Shown: piece after piece, positions 32,845 through 45,630 of the stretch
Layout: each line of letters opens with the position of its first letter
How positions within the stretch are numbered: the first letter of the stretch is position 1
Assembly: GCA_963556695.1 (NCBI GenBank)
Contig: CAUWAG010000006.1
Location: forward strand, 2,728,001 to 2,792,000
Length of the DNA stretch: 64,000 nt
Origin: Anthostomella pinea
Taxonomy: Eukaryota; Ascomycota; Sordariomycetes; Xylariales; Xylariaceae
Direction: 5' to 3'
The notes under the pieces: model-generated
What the model was told of the DNA's origin: nothing
The model's input: the letters and a program-made list of their open reading frames with translations, nothing else
Databases searched by the model: none
Translations under genes and position numbers: made by a program

Positions 32845-35183
32845 GGTGGGTGGCTTGCCGTGATGTTCAGCAGCGGGTTGTTATTGTGCCGTTGAAGTGA
32901 ATGTTGTTGAAGCGAATGCCGTTGAAGTGAATAGAGGCTGGAGGTGAGGTGGTGAAGGGCCTGTGTCGTCCATCCGTTCGAGACCAAGATACCGTACATC
33001 ACGAGGCTTATAAACTCCGAGCGCGTGAGATGACAGCTTGATGTTTGAATCCTCGTGTGATTAAGGGGCAGCGAGCCCCTGCCATATTCGTTATGGCGTG
33101 GGAGGTTGGAGGATTCAGCTGAAGGAACTCATGGGCTGTTCCTGGTCAATCAATGGGAGCTCCCCTGTGTTTAGGGTTGGGCGTCTTGCTAGATGGGTGA
33201 GTAAACACATGTTTCCGCTGTATAGATAAATGAATCCTATAGAGTCTAGACGCATTCACCTACTCAAGGTGGGATCGATTCCATGCAGCGCTGAGGATCG
33301 TGGGCTGCTTTTGGGTGAAGGCTCAACAGTGCCACATGCTGACCGTGGCGTAAAGATTCGGTGCCCTACGCTACCCGCGGCACAGCTATACCCCCTTGAT
33401 GTGAAAGTACGGCACGAACAGTCGACCCCTTGTCACCTTTCCACTGCTACATGGCACCACCGTGAAGTTGGGCGAGTCTGGAGGTATCTCGCTAGTTGGG
33501 GGGAGTTATTTTCATCGTATTGTTGGCTGTTGCCCCTGTGTCGATGTCCGTGGCGTACTCTCGCATTAAGCGGACCGCATGCTATGTGGCCACCTACGTA
33601 GGTCATACATCTACACTTTATACCACAGTTCAACAGTTCAAGTGATTTTAGTGAAGTGCACTCACTGAGATAACGTTAAACCTCATGGTGTTTGGGCGCT
33701 GCTCAAACCGAGCTTGGTGCCTGATGGAGATAGCTTCATCTCTCCAGTTGCCTCGATGGATCTCTCATAGATCAGTTTGAAATTCTAGGAGTCGAGAGGA
33801 GCCTGGAGCCTGTCGTTTCTTCTTATGTGCTGTGCCACTGGCTCTATTTTGCCCCAGCTCACAGAGGACCAAGAAAATCAGGAACGGCGGAGTGGGACAG
33901 GCATCGTTCCTTCTTGGCAGGGCATTCCCTATCATATGCATAGAATAGAGATGGGTTAGGAACAAGCCGAACGCTGAAGCAGCACGGTCAGAATCTGGGA
34001 CTTTTGGATATGATCAGTGGACGCTTTAGTGGCATCTCGTCGTCGTTACCAGCACGCCAACAAAAAACGCCTCGCGATTCCAGCAGGACGCAAGTGACTG
34101 CAACAGACTGGGAACCTCACCTTGGCCATATCTCGTCAGGAAATCCTTCTAGTTCTTGATGCCCACTCGGCTCGAGTGGCACAGTTGCCTGCATAGCGAA
34201 GACTTTGTGTATTCCTGAATATTGGCAGAACCACATCACTCCGGGGTTTCTCTCGTATAATTAACTCCCCCAGGTTTTTGATCGGACGATCAACATGCGA
34301 CCTGGCTTCCCCGGATTCACAGCCAATGAACCACACAACGTCCCACAGAACCACATCACCATACAACGTTCCTCGCGTTTCCGTTCGTGGAATCTCCTAC
34401 TCGAAAGCGGCATGCGCGCCTTGCTGGCCCTGAAGCTTGATATCGGGGTGCGAATACGTTATGCCACTGGGAAGCAACACGCTTCCGAGGCCCTGATGGT
34501 TTCGATACCAAAGACGAGGGAGAGTCGTACCGCTAGGTGATCCTCCTGGCGCAAGCAACCCACGAAAGAGCCAAGTCGTCAGCACAGCGAGTGCGCCGCC
34601 ATTTGCGGTGAATCTGAACACGGCAACCTCGCGTGTACAGTGCTCAGGCGAACAGTCTGCTGGTTAAGTTGATGGTTGAGAAGGTGAAGTATGATGGACA
34701 TATGGTGAACCGTTGCACACATCCCCCGAGGCAGTTTGGAGTTCTTGACGGCTGCTAGAGTGTTGGTCTCTTCGTAGCTTACGCAAAGTGATATCAGCCT
34801 GGGTTCTAGGTTGTGAACCTGCGCCTGAGCAGAACGAATCTGGGTGAGGTGTATGAGGGACGATACCGCACTATGCTTTTTCATGTTGGGAGTCATAAAA
34901 AAGGGTACCGTATCAAGCAGGGACCCGAGACTGCCGAGTCATGAGATGATGCATCTGGGCGACATATGTACTTAAATAGTTTATGTACTTAAGCGGGGTA
35001 TGTGTGATGACCGTCTTTCAGATGACGTAGTGTCGAACTCCTTCTTTGCGGCCCCACCAGATTCGGGTGCGGCATACATCTCACAACGTCAGTCTTTCTG
35101 AAAGTCATCCATCTCTCTGAAAGTCCGCGGGCAGTCTCACTGCATGGTAGGAAAGAAAAGGAAAACACAACGGCTCAGCAAAC
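32845..35183. other. Gene-free stretch of about 2.3 kb
   Basis: Short frames only on both strands, none with recognisable protein character. The last 300 bp form the promoter and 5' UTR of rqc2. Confidence 0.5.
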
Positions 35184-38100
35184 ATGAAGCAGAGATTCTC
35201 CTCTCTAGATGTCAAGGCCAGTATAACCAGTTCTGCGCCCCGTGCCTGTGTTCCTCGCGCATAGCGTTGCTGACTCGAGTCTCTCCTACAGGTCATCGCT
35301 CATGAGCTTTCCAAAAGTGTGGTATCCCTTCGACTCTCCAATATCTACGACCTCTCCTCCAAGATCCTCCTCCTAAAGTTCGCCAAGCCCGAGGTCAAGA
35401 AGCAACTCCTGATCGATTCCGGCTTCCGATGCCATCTTACCGACTTCGTGCGTACCACGGCCGCTGCCCCCTCCGTGTTTGTCCAGAAGCTGCGCAAGGC
35501 TCTCAAAACCCGTCGCGTCACCGCCATCTCGCAGATAGGAACCGACCGCATCATAGAGTTGAAGTTTAGCGATGGCCAATACAGATTATACCTGGAGTTT
35601 TTCGCTGGCGGAAACGTCATCCTGACCGACAGCGAGCTCAAGATCTTGACCCTGTTGCGCCATGTGCCCGAGGGGGAGGGCCAAGAGCCGCAGCGCCCTG
35701 GCCTAACATATTCGCTTGACAACCGCCAGAACTACGGTGGTGTCCCCGACTTGACAAAGGACCGCTTGCGAGCTGCGCTACAGACCACCGTCGACAGGAA
35801 TGCTACTTCAGTCGTGGCCGGCAAGAAAATCAAGAAGAAGCCTGGCGACGAATTAAGAAGGGGGCTTGCCACCACCATCACCGAGTTGCCTCCCATACTA
35901 GTCGACCATGCGATGAGGGTTACCGGTTTCGACTCCAAAGTACAGCCCGCAGCTGTACTAGAAAATGAGGCTCTCCTGGATCAGCTCCTACGGTCCCTCG
36001 AAGAAGCTCGGAAGATCGTCGAGGACGTGACTAGCTCTGACACGTGCAAGGGATACATATTAGCGAAAACAAGACCAGGTTCAGAGAATGTGCAAGCCGA
36101 ACCCTCCGAGGGCGAGCAGCAACCGAGGAAGGGCTTACTCTACGAGGATTTCCATCCGTTCCTACCTCGGCAGTTCGAAGAGGATTCAGCTTACACTGTC
36201 CTCACATTCGATAATTTTGATAAGATGGTGGACGAGTTCTTTTCTTCTCTCGAGGGCCAGAAGTTGGAATCACGCCTGACTGAGAGAGAAGCTGCTGCGA
36301 AGCGAAAGTTGGATGCCGCGAAGGCCGATCAAGCAAAGAGGATCGAGGGTCTGCAAGCAGCTCAGCAACTCAATATCCGGAAAGCCAATGCTATTGAAGC
36401 AAATATCGAGAGGGTCGAGGAAGCTATGGATGCCGTCAACGGGTTGATACACCAAGGCATGGACTGGGAAGATATCGGCAAACTGATTGACAGAGAGAGG
36501 CGGCGGAACAACCCAGTGGCTTCCATTATCATCCCTCCACTGAAACTTCACGAGAATACGATAACCGTACTGCTGGGTGAAGCTGAAGCCGACGAGGATG
36601 AAGACGATGAAGATGCCTACGAGACCGATTCATCCATGTCCACGGACAGTGGTTTCGCTAGCAGTGAGGCTTCTAGAGGAAAGAGCCGAGAGACCCGGCT
36701 CGCAGTCGACATCAACCTCGGCATCTCTCCCTACAGCAACGCGGAAGAGTATTACGATGAGCGAAAGACGGCTCTCGTCAAAGAGCAAAAGACTTTGCAG
36801 CAATCAGAGACTGCGCTGAAGAGCGCGGAGCAAAAGATCACGGCCGAGTTGAAGAAGGGATTGAAGCAGGAGAAACCGGTTCTTCACCCGGTTCGACGAC
36901 AACTATGGTTTGAAAAGTTTATCTGGTTCATCTCGTCCGATGGCTACCTTGTTCTTGGCGGCAAAGATGCTCATCAGAACGAGATGCTGTACAGACGGTA
37001 TCTGAAGAAGGGCGACATTTACGTGCACGCTGATCTCCACGGCGCGGCGAGCGTGGTTATCAAGAATAGCCCGAGTACGCCTGACGCCCCGATACCACCT
37101 TCAACCTTGTCCCAAGCTGGAAACCTCTCAGTCTGCTCGTCAAGTGCATGGGATTCCAAGGCAGCCATGTCGGCGTGGTGGGTCACCGCTGATCAAGTTT
37201 CCAAGTCGGCGCCTGCTGGAGAATTCCTACCTACTGGGTCCTTCATGATACGAGGAAAGAAGAACTTCTTACCTGCGGCACAGCTTGTTCTAGGGTTTGC
37301 CTTGATGTTCAAAATTAGCGAAGAGAGCAAGGCAAAGCACGTGAAGCATCGACTTTACGATGGTCCTTCAGGGACGGAACCTGCTCCAGAAGCCTCGACC
37401 TCGGCTGCCCATGCGCATCAGGAACCCGAAGACCAAGAGAGAAATGACATGGATGATGCCAGAAGTGATTCGGGAGACAGTGCGATAGATGTGCAAGAAG
37501 ATGGAGAGCCGCGAGCGAACCCTCTTCAGTCGTCAGATCACGATGACGAAGAAGACGCTGAACGAGACGCACCGGACGAGCCCGCTCCAACGGAACAAAT
37601 GCGGGACTTGGCCGTTTCGGAAGAGCCTCCCGCGTCGGACACTTCAAAGATGGAACATGATTCAGGCCTAGAGGATGATGAGGACGACGCGCAGGACACT
37701 GCAGGCAACGCAGACACGGCGCCCGCAACCACTTCCGATAACCAGGCATCCGCTGCGTCTGCCAAACAAGCGTCTCAACCGAAGAAACAACAGCCCAAGC
37801 GTGGTCAACGAGGCAAAGCCAAGAAAATCGCCGCCAAGTACAAGCACCAAGATGAGGAAGACCGCGCCGCCATCGAAGAACTCATCGGCGCTGCAGCAGG
37901 GAAGCAAAAGGCAGAAGCAGAAGCCAAAGCCAATGCAGAGCGCCAAGCACAGGTCGAAGCCACGCAGGCTCGCCGACGAGCACAGCACCAGCGGCAACAG
38001 CGGGAGATAGCGGAGCACGAAGAGGTGCGGAAGCTCATGCTTGACGAAGGCATGGAGACGCTCGACCCGGACGAGGTCGCCAGCCTCACACCTCTAGACT

Positions 38101-38474
38101 CCATCGTCGGCACGCCACTGCCCGGCGACGAGATCCTCGAGGTCATCGCCGTCTGCGCGCCCTACAGCGCCGTGGGACGGTGCAAGTACAAGGTCAAGCT
38201 GCAGCCGGGCGGGCAGAAGAAGGGCAAGGCCGTCAAGGAGATGCTCGAGTCCTGGAAGGCCGTCTCGGCCAAGAAGGGCGTCGTCGACGACCAGAGCCTC
38301 GACAAGGAGAAGATGTGGCCGAGGGAGGTCGAGCTCATCAAGGCCGTCAAGCCCGAGGATATTATTAATGTCGTCCCGGTCAAGAGTCTGAAGGTCATGG
38401 GGAGTCGTGTCGCCAGTGGAGGAGGCGCGGCTGGGAAGGGGAAGGGTGGTGCTAGGGGGAAGAAGAAGAAATAG
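35184..38474 (+). CDS. rqc2: Rqc2/Tae2 (NEMF), ribosome quality control complex subunit 2
   Basis: Exon 1 (35184-35216) encodes MKQRFSSLDVK, the invariant family start. Exon 2 begins at 35292 with VIAHELSKS, giving about 1071 aa. The 75-bp intron has a TGCTGAC branch and a CTACAG acceptor, but its donor reads AAG|GCCAGT, a GC donor. NFACT-N follows (RLSNIYDL, DSGFRCHLTDF, QIGTDRIIELKFSDGQYRLYLEFFAGGN), with the Asp-Arg pair that binds tRNA/60S in yeast. The two long coiled-coil arms lie at about residues 340-560. NFACT-R is WFEKFIWFISSDGYLVLGG...YVHADLHGAASVVIKN. An acidic, disordered stretch and Lys-rich helices precede NFACT-C (SLTPLDSIVGTPLPGDEI...KVMG) and a KKKK tail. The known role is binding stalled 60S-peptidyl-tRNA and directing CAT-tail (Ala/Thr) addition with Ltn1. 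Intact throughout. Confidence 0.95.
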
Positions 38475-41189
38475 ATAGATAGTTAGGTGATGGTGATAGT
38501 GATATGCATGTAGCTTTGAATACTCACATTTATTGTTGCATGAAAACGCACGGACTACTTTCTTAACCTAGGGTTCTCCTTCCGTGGACAGACAGGCCCG
38601 AACGTTTTGGCCGGACCATCATCACTTTGTCACTGACACCTCGTCCCATTTCGCCTTGTTCGTCCCTCGGTGCATTCGAGACCTGACCTGCCCGGCTCGC
38701 AACTCGGCTTCAAGGTGTCACGATGTGGAGACTCGGCCTCTTGTCTAACTACTCCGCATGTACTCATCTGTCACTTACTCTTTACGTACTTACCGGTTCA
38801 GGCGTCGCGATCGATTGTACGACCTAGAGCTGTCTACTACTGCGCCAGAATGAAGTGCTTTGATTACGGGTTGCTGTAAATAGGAAGCACGTCGGATCAC
38901 GACAAGATCGGTATTCTGCGTTCATGGGAGAACATATTCCCCATGTGATCGTGCTATACTGTAGTATGGCAGGCACCTCGTCTCCAGGCGCTTCATGTCA
39001 TGTCATAGATGGACCGTTCTTGAACAATGGGGAGGCTGTTGGCGCGAACTTCGAGAACTATGGAGACTCTGGCTCTGTGGTCGAAGCAGTGCTGTCTGGC
39101 TCTGGTGAGTTGATCAGAGCATCAATTACTGAAGAATCCTTGAGAAGGCGTGTACCATCTTTGCCAGCGCTCAGCCGTCCCAACATGACCAGAAGCGCAC
39201 CTTCTAGGCACTGACCCTATCTAGACTTTCCTGTTCGTGGGTTAGGTCAACGACGGAGGCCGAGGTCGAGAGATCGGGTATCTTGGACAGTAGCTTTCGT
39301 TTGGGGAGAATCTATGGGTCTGAAAAGACGTCGGCCTACACAGACTGGACGTGCAATGGTGATGACGGGTGAGATCCATCGTCAAGAAGGCATCGTACCC
39401 ACATGATACATCAACGAAGCCCATCATGGTTGCCGACCGACCATTTCATTTTTCATGTGACAGAAGCGAAATCTCCGTCGGCCAAATTGATTCTTTTCCA
39501 GATTACGAGTCCAAGACGCGTTTGAACGACGCAACCCCTTGTCTACGCCTTCCCCGCTTTTGATCGGATGGTAAGCTGCATAGCGCGTCTCGGCTCCGCT
39601 TGTTGTCGTAGCAACGAATTGGGGGTTTGATGGTCAGGGGCTACTAGCCGGGATCCGTCCGGGGGTCGCGCACATCACATCGAGATGCTGCAATTGTCAA
39701 TCCAGAAATGCCGAGGCGGTGGAAGGGCAGAAGGGACGAGATGGTTGTTGAGTCGAAGACGGGACCAAGGTCAATTTGAACAAATGACACTCGCCACGAT
39801 CCAAGAATCAATAGGACTCAGGAGTACAGTACTGTGTGAAGGTGCAAGAGAGCCAGCGGCAGCGCGGGTCAAAAAGCGCGGTCAGGCTAGGGGGAGATCG
39901 GGGGTGGACACACAGTGCCAGAGTGCTTGCTGCAGCAGGGAAAGCTCAGCTTACACGTCCTCGGCTCTGCATGCGGGCTTGCATGAGTCGCGACGCACAG
40001 CCCAATGAACAACAACCACGCCGTTGCGCGTCCATGGAAGATGCTGCTATGGTGCGTCAGCAAGGAGGCGAGGAGGTTGGAATGCGATTGATGCCCAGCC
40101 ATCTACCTTGTCAGAGTTGCGGTATGGTGTGCGATGGACCATGGTGTTGTATCCCCAGCCACGCCTCGAGAAGCTCCAACCTCTTCAACTGCAACTTTCT
40201 GTACATTGGGAACTGATGTCGGTGTTGCAAGTGCAACATGAGGAGAACAACCAATGTCCATTTGCAACTTGGAAGTCACTTTTCCTATGCATATTTGACA
40301 GATGCGACACGGCACCAAAGGAAATGATTGAATGTGACAGTTCAATACCTGGTGGCGCCAAGCTGGGGTCCTCGATAGGTCAGATTTCCTACTGTCGTAC
40401 CTGCTGGACGTGACGGGACAAGCTGTCCCAAACTGCAGGGGAGGTTGGACAGCCGACGATGGAGTGAATCGAGTGAAGGTACGGTGCTATACCTATCCAG
40501 CAAACCCGCCCGGATGGACATCCCCGGGCAAAGCAAAGGCTCTTGAAAAGACGACCTCAGGGTTGACCGTTTGGAGTCTGGAAGGGCTCCCAATCGGTTG
40601 CCATGGCCCATGAGTTACAGATTATTAGTGGTGGTTAGAGTGGCTCTAGCCTCTGGGGCGGCGGCGGTGGGAACTTGGAAGGGGCGGGGAGCTACGGGCA
40701 CAGTGCACCGTGCACCCCCGACCCTGGAGCCGCCAAGCAGCCCAAGGACCAAGGTACTACGGAAGAGTCCGAATAGGGGTACGATAAACAGACCGCCCAC
40801 CCCCTGGATCCACCCGAGTAAACAACACGGCACCACTTGAGCCCTGTACTTCAGCTGCCCACGCCCAGCCACGCCATCTTCCGAACAACACTCCCCCCCA
40901 GCCCGGCTCCAGTTCATCTGCAGAACCATCTCTCTCCTATTTCTTGCTCGCCAATCGTCTGTGCTGCCAGCTCACCTCTTCTTCCTCCTCCTCTTCTGAT
41001 CATCAACCCACCAGTAGTCCTGCCCAACAGCTCACCGCAAGACCGCAAGACCCAACCCGTCTCCGCTCTTCTCTTCCTCTCTGCCCGTCTGCCAGAATAG
41101 AATCGAGTCAAGAAGCGCGCCCCGTCCGCCCTTCTCTCTCCCTTCTTTTCTTTCAGATCTAGAAAGAAGAGCAAGAGAAATCTTCTTGA
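38475..41189. other. Long intergenic region upstream of hex1
   Basis: No coding region recognised. About 40.8-41.2 kb is pyrimidine-rich (CTCTTC, CCTCCTC words) and looks like a fungal promoter or long 5' leader leading into the hex1 5' exons. Confidence 0.5.
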
Positions 41190-42297
41190 TCTTCCTTTCG
41201 CCCAGTTCGAAAGGTAGTCGAGAAGAGGACTCTCGCGCACTGCAAAGTCGCCAATCTGGACTTTGAGGCCCGCGTCCCCGTCCCCTTCAGCATCTTCCCT
41301 CGCACCTACAAAGACGCCGAGGTCGCGACAACCACAGAGACCCACGAAGAGCTAGAGATCAACCTGCCCGCCAGCCACGACAAGCCCGGACGGGAAGGTC
41401 AATACTCTTCTGTCGACGCCTCCGCTCAGCTTCCTCCGCTTCCCCCGCGTCGAGAGCACCGCTACAGCGAAGAAGAGGTCCGTTTCACACGTGAAGAAGA
41501 ACGTCACCACCGTCCAGGTGTCCACCGCGAGGAGTACTCGTACGAAGAGCACAGGTCAGTTTGAAGATTTATATTTGTTTGGCAGCTTCCATCTGGGCTA
41601 TGGGATACAGCCATGGACTTCAGATTTCGTGTCTCACTCGGAGCTCTCTGACGGGCTCCATGTGATGACGGATGGGTTGGGTAGCAAGCAGAGCGGAAGC
41701 AGGCGAGCTTTGTGACGCGTCCGAGTGGCCATGGCCTCGCACTGTTGTATTGACACAACTTGGTTCGACCAATCTGAAGCCCCTGCTACAATTTCCGTTT
41801 TGGATCCCACCCATGACAGAGCTTGGACACCAATGGCCGGGCGTCTGTTGACCAAGTGACAACACAACAAGAGAAGCAATTTTGACTGACCATTGCCCTC
41901 GCTCTCCTACAGACCCTCTGCTGTCTACCAAGAGTCTCACCAGTCTCACCACCACCACCATCAACACCAGCACCAGCGGCCACAGAGCAGCTACTCGGAG
42001 ACTTCCATCGAGGTCGACACCAAGCACAAGCCCCATTACAGCCCAATTGACCGTATCGAGCACGAGTACCGCGCTCGAGTCCAGCCTTCCTACAAGGAGG
42101 ACATCCGCATCACCGGAACTACCGTAGACGCTCCCGCCCCCCAGCGTCCCTACTACCGGGACCAAGTCCGCGTCACCGAGGAAACCGTTGACGCCGCACC
42201 TCGCTTTGCTCCTTCATCTTCCTACCACAAGGACGTGAAGATCACCGAGGAGACGGTTGAAGCTCCCCGCCACAGCTCGGCTTACCAAAAGTCTAGA
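41190..42297 (+). other. hex1: 5' exons of a long HEX1 isoform, no ATG found
   Basis: A frame opens after TGA at 41187-41189 and reads protein-like text (DFEARVPVPFSIFPRTYKDAE...HRYSEEEVRFTREEE) to a donor at 41555 (AG|GTCAGT). A 358-bp intron ends at 41912 (CTACAG). The next exon (from 41913) gives RPSAVYQESHQSHH and three EETV-type repeats (ITGTTVDAP; VTEETVDAA; ITEETVEAP), then runs in frame into the canonical MGYYDEDG start at 42298. Long N-terminal HEX1 variants made by alternative splicing are described in some Pezizomycotina. I cannot locate the first ATG, so an additional 5' exon between about 40.6 and 41.2 kb is implied, or this is only 5' UTR with relic coding character. Confidence 0.6.
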
Positions 42298-42943
42298 ATG
42301 GGATATTACGACGAAGACGGTAAGTTGGACAGTTCATTATATAACTTGCATACACGGTCCACTAACATATCTCGTCGCAGGACACTACCATTCATTCCGC
42401 CACGGCCTACACAAGATGGCCGACCGAGTCTTCCACCATGACGGCGAGAGCCACCACTCGCACCAATCCGCCCCCCGCCCGGCCTCTTCGGCCGCCATCC
42501 CCAACACCGTCACCATCCCCTGCCACCACATCCGCATGGGCGACATCCTGATGCTGCAGGGCCGCCCCTGCCAGGTGATCCGCATCTCGACCTCGGGCGC
42601 CACGGGCCAGCACCGCTACCTCGGCGTGGACCTGTTCACCAAGCAGCTGCACGAGGAGTCCTCCTTCGTCTCCAACCCGGCCCCCAGCGTCGTCGTCCAG
42701 ACCATGCTCGGCCCCGTGTTCAAGCAGTACCGCGTCCTCGACATGCAGGAGGGCACCGTCGTCGCCATGACCGAGACCGGCGACGTCAAGACCGCCATCC
42801 CCGTTATCGACCAGTCGGGGTTGTACTCCCGCCTGTCGTCTGCTTTCCAGCAGGGCCACGGCAGCGTCCGCGTTCTCGTCCTCCATGACGGCAGCCAGGA
42901 GCTCGTTGTCGACATGAAGGTGGTCCACGGCTCTCGCCTGTAG
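42298..42943 (+). CDS. hex1: Woronin body major protein HEX1
   Basis: Exon 1 from 42298 encodes MGYYDED plus one base. A 61-bp intron (42320-42380; GTAAGT, ACTAACA branch, GCAG) follows, and exon 2 runs to TAG at 42943; 194 aa. The protein is the eIF5A-like HEX1 fold: VTIPCHHIRMGDILMLQG, RPCQVIRISTSGATGQHRYL, HEESSFVSNPAPSVVVQT, then VLDMQEGTVVAMTETGDV. It ends VVHGSRL; the C-terminal SRL is a peroxisomal targeting signal (PTS1). HEX1 self-assembles into the crystalline core of Woronin bodies, peroxisome-derived organelles that plug septal pores after wounding. The family is restricted to Pezizomycotina, which fixes the broad taxonomy of the window. A His-rich stretch (FRHGLHK...HHDGESHHSHQ) after the intron is species-specific linker. 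Confidence 0.95.
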
Positions 42944-43708
42944 ACGAGTGCCTGCCACTTTCTTGTCGCTCGCCCCTTTAAGTAACGATGTACGCAATCA
43001 ATCAACTAGAGTCATATAGCTTTGGCACAACACCCTGGCACGCTACGTTATCTTGCAGCATGTTTATACAGGCAATGGAGTCATGTTTGATCTCAAGTTT
43101 GGGCAACGGATCTTTCTTTGACTGGTTTATCGATATTGTAAGGAATGATATGGGTGCTGGCATATCCGCCGTAGATAGATAGCTCTGTATATGGTTGGTA
43201 ATACAAAACGGTGTTATCGCAGTCGAACATACCTAGAGTTATCGTGAATCTCATGGCTTGACTTGAAGCTATAGAACTTGTGGTAGTATAGAGCGTGTGG
43301 CGCTCTGTAGACTGGAACCATTCCTTGACTGGCCTCCGTCAATGTGAGACAGCTCGTCTTTACCTCCTTTTAAGCTTTGTCGAGTCTCACATTGGATGCT
43401 CAGAGCTTGCGATTCCACTAATCACGTCGACGCCTCCGTCCCTGTTTAGGAAATAGGAACACCTCTCGGCCCAGTCATGTCTATGCTCGTGATTATTAGA
43501 TTCATTACCCAACCCTTCAGCCAGCTACGTCATGGAAATTCTAGAAACTTCGGTTTGCGGGTTTTAGGGCCATCTCTCATTGATAAGAAACGTGGTTAGA
43601 AAGGAACAAACGTTTGATTACAGATTATTACGGTACATTGATTGGCGTGTACATCATGTGTGTCAGACCCCTCTACCATCCATCCATCCATCCATCCATC
43701 CATACGAC
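42944..43708. other. Convergent 3' spacer
   Basis: 3' flanks of hex1 and of the minus-strand Rds1-like gene. A (CCAT)7 microsatellite lies at 43676-43703. No gene is seen. Confidence 0.6.
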
Positions 43709-45464
43709 TTAGCCAGCCATGTACAACCCAAGAGCCACGATGTGCGGGTTCAACATCGAGATATTGAACGGCGTGACAAAGAGGTCAAGATCCGTAATCA
43801 GCACCGCCATGGTCCCGTTGATGATGCCGTCATCCCCATAGACGTAGCCCAGCGGCTGGTACGTGTACCCGGAATTGTTGCCCGTGAGCGTGAGGGGACT
43901 GTACGTCAGGTTCAGCTGCTGGCTCCACGCGACCCAGGCCGGAGCCCCGGCGTTGGTGGCCGTGACGTAGGAGTTGTTGGGCCCGACGGCCTGGCCGGGC
44001 GGGTCCCACTCGAACAGCACCTTCTTGCCGGGGAACGAGAGCGGCTCGGACCTGTTGTGCGCGATGGCAGGCCCGCAGTTCTCGTCCGTCCCCGTGGCGT
44101 TAATGCAGTTACCACAAGTAATGTTGGACACGGACGGGTCGCCGATGCGGTCGCCGACCTGCTCGCTGCCGTCCTGCGCGGTGTTGTTGGGCGCGACGCG
44201 ATTGATGTTGGCGTTGTTCAAAATGTGCAGCGTGGGGAAGTTCTGCCACGCGAGCCGCGTCTCGTTGGCCGGGCAGTAAGAAATGTACGGCGCCAGCATG
44301 GTCCAGGCCCACGACTGCGGCCAGCCGTTCTCGAACCACACGTCCATGGGCGTGAGGCCGGCCATCTGGCGGAAGATTTGCTGTTGGCGCGCCTCGGTCG
44401 CGATCGATTGGGCGAGGAGCTGCCCGACCTCGCGCGAGTCCAGGTGGTTGATGAAGCCCCAGACGCCCGACTCGCCCCACCGCGTCACGCGCTGGCAGAA
44501 GTCGAGCCACTCGCGCACCGTCGTGTACGGGTAGTTGTAGTAGCACTCGGCCGGCGCGCGCGGGCCGAGCATGTCGGTCAGGAGCGTGGCGTGGCCGCTC
44601 TCCTGGTTGGCCATGAACTCGATCAATGAGCGCGCCTCTGGGCCGAGCCCGGCGTCGAGGAATTCCTGGTCTGTGAAGCGAGCTAGCCCGTCGTCTGTAG
44701 AGGTCAGGAGTCAGTTACTACTATTTGCGAGCGGCTCAACAAGATGCGGGAAGGGGGCAAAATCTTATGAGACAGGACTGAGTAGGTGAAGCCCACTTCC
44801 AAAGTGCCCAAATAGAGGTTGATGTGACTCATGGAATTCACTTACGGAACAGGTCCAACTCAATCCATTCCTGGTACAGACCCAGCGCGATACTCTCAAA
44901 GTCAAAGTCGCTCTCGACCATGTACCGCGGCAGCGTGCCGTTCGTGCCCAAACCGCCAGCAGGCTCGTACGGCGCGGGAAAGGGGTGGAGCGGCACGCCC
45001 AGGGTGTTGTAGTATGTGGCCGTCGGGTTGGGCGGCAAAGCCGGGATCGACGCAGCGAGGGTCGTCGGCCCGTCCGCAGCCCCGATGGTCGTCGGGGTGC
45101 CGGTGTACGGGCCATGGTAGGTTGCGCTGGTGTAGCCGCTGACGTAGACCTGGACGCGGTAGCCGGTCGTCGACGGCTGCACGGACGCGGAGATCTGAGA
45201 CGCGGAAGTGTCGCAAGTGCTGGACTCGTCGGAAGCCTGGGAGTAGGCCCCGGTGCCCTGAGACCCGGAGTCCTGAGACCCGGAACCCGGAGACCCAGAG
45301 CCCGGAGTGGCGGTGGTTTGGGGAAAGGGCCCGTTGAGCACGTTGGGCTGCCCGTCGGGCAATTGGGGAACGGCCTCGACGGGGTCGGACTGCTGGCCCG
45401 GCACGGGTGACCCGTGGGCGTGGGCGGCCAGGAGAAGGCCGGCGAGGAAGTGACGACTTGCCAT
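43709..45464 (-). CDS. rds1: Rds1-like secreted ferritin-like domain protein
   Basis: Exon 1 (44846-45464) carries a signal peptide (MASRHFLAGLLLAAHAHG), a Gly/Ser/Asp low-complexity stretch (PGSGSPGSGSQDSGSQ) and a Thr/Ala/Pro linker. It ends WIELDLF before a 151-bp intron (44695-44845; GTAAGT...CTACAG, phase 1). Exon 2 (43709-44694) begins DGLARFTDQEF and continues with the ferritin-like helices: IEFMANQESGHATLLTDML, YNYPYTTVREWLDF and QSIATEARQQQIFRQMAG. The acidic/His spacing (E...H; E) matches the family. Total 534 aa. Related proteins include fission yeast Rds1, a nutrient- and stress-responsive protein of unproven biochemistry. The GTGC-type repeat just upstream of the ATG and a 13-bp x4 repeat further upstream lie in its promoter or leader. 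Confidence 0.85.
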
Positions 45465-45465
45465 G

Positions 45466-45489
45466 GTGCGTGCGTGCGTGCGTGCGTGT
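45466..45489. repeat. GTGC tetranucleotide run in the 5' leader of the Rds1-like gene
   Basis: About five GTGC units abut the start codon on the upstream side (minus-strand reading GCAC), so the run lies in the 5' UTR. Confidence 0.7.
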
Positions 45490-45630
45490 GAGTATGTGAC
45501 GTGCTGGATGTGGTGCGGTGTGGTTTGGACAAGGGTGCGGAAGCTGGTTCTTATGTATAGATGAGGGAGCAAGTCTAGAGCATCATGATGATGATTGCCG
45601 CGTAACACATCTCCTGCAGCCCGCTCAAGT

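Noticed and set aside
43580..44629. 349-codon plus-strand open frame
   Set aside because: It is antisense to exon 2 of the Rds1-like gene; the minus strand has the real domain, signal peptide and splice sites.
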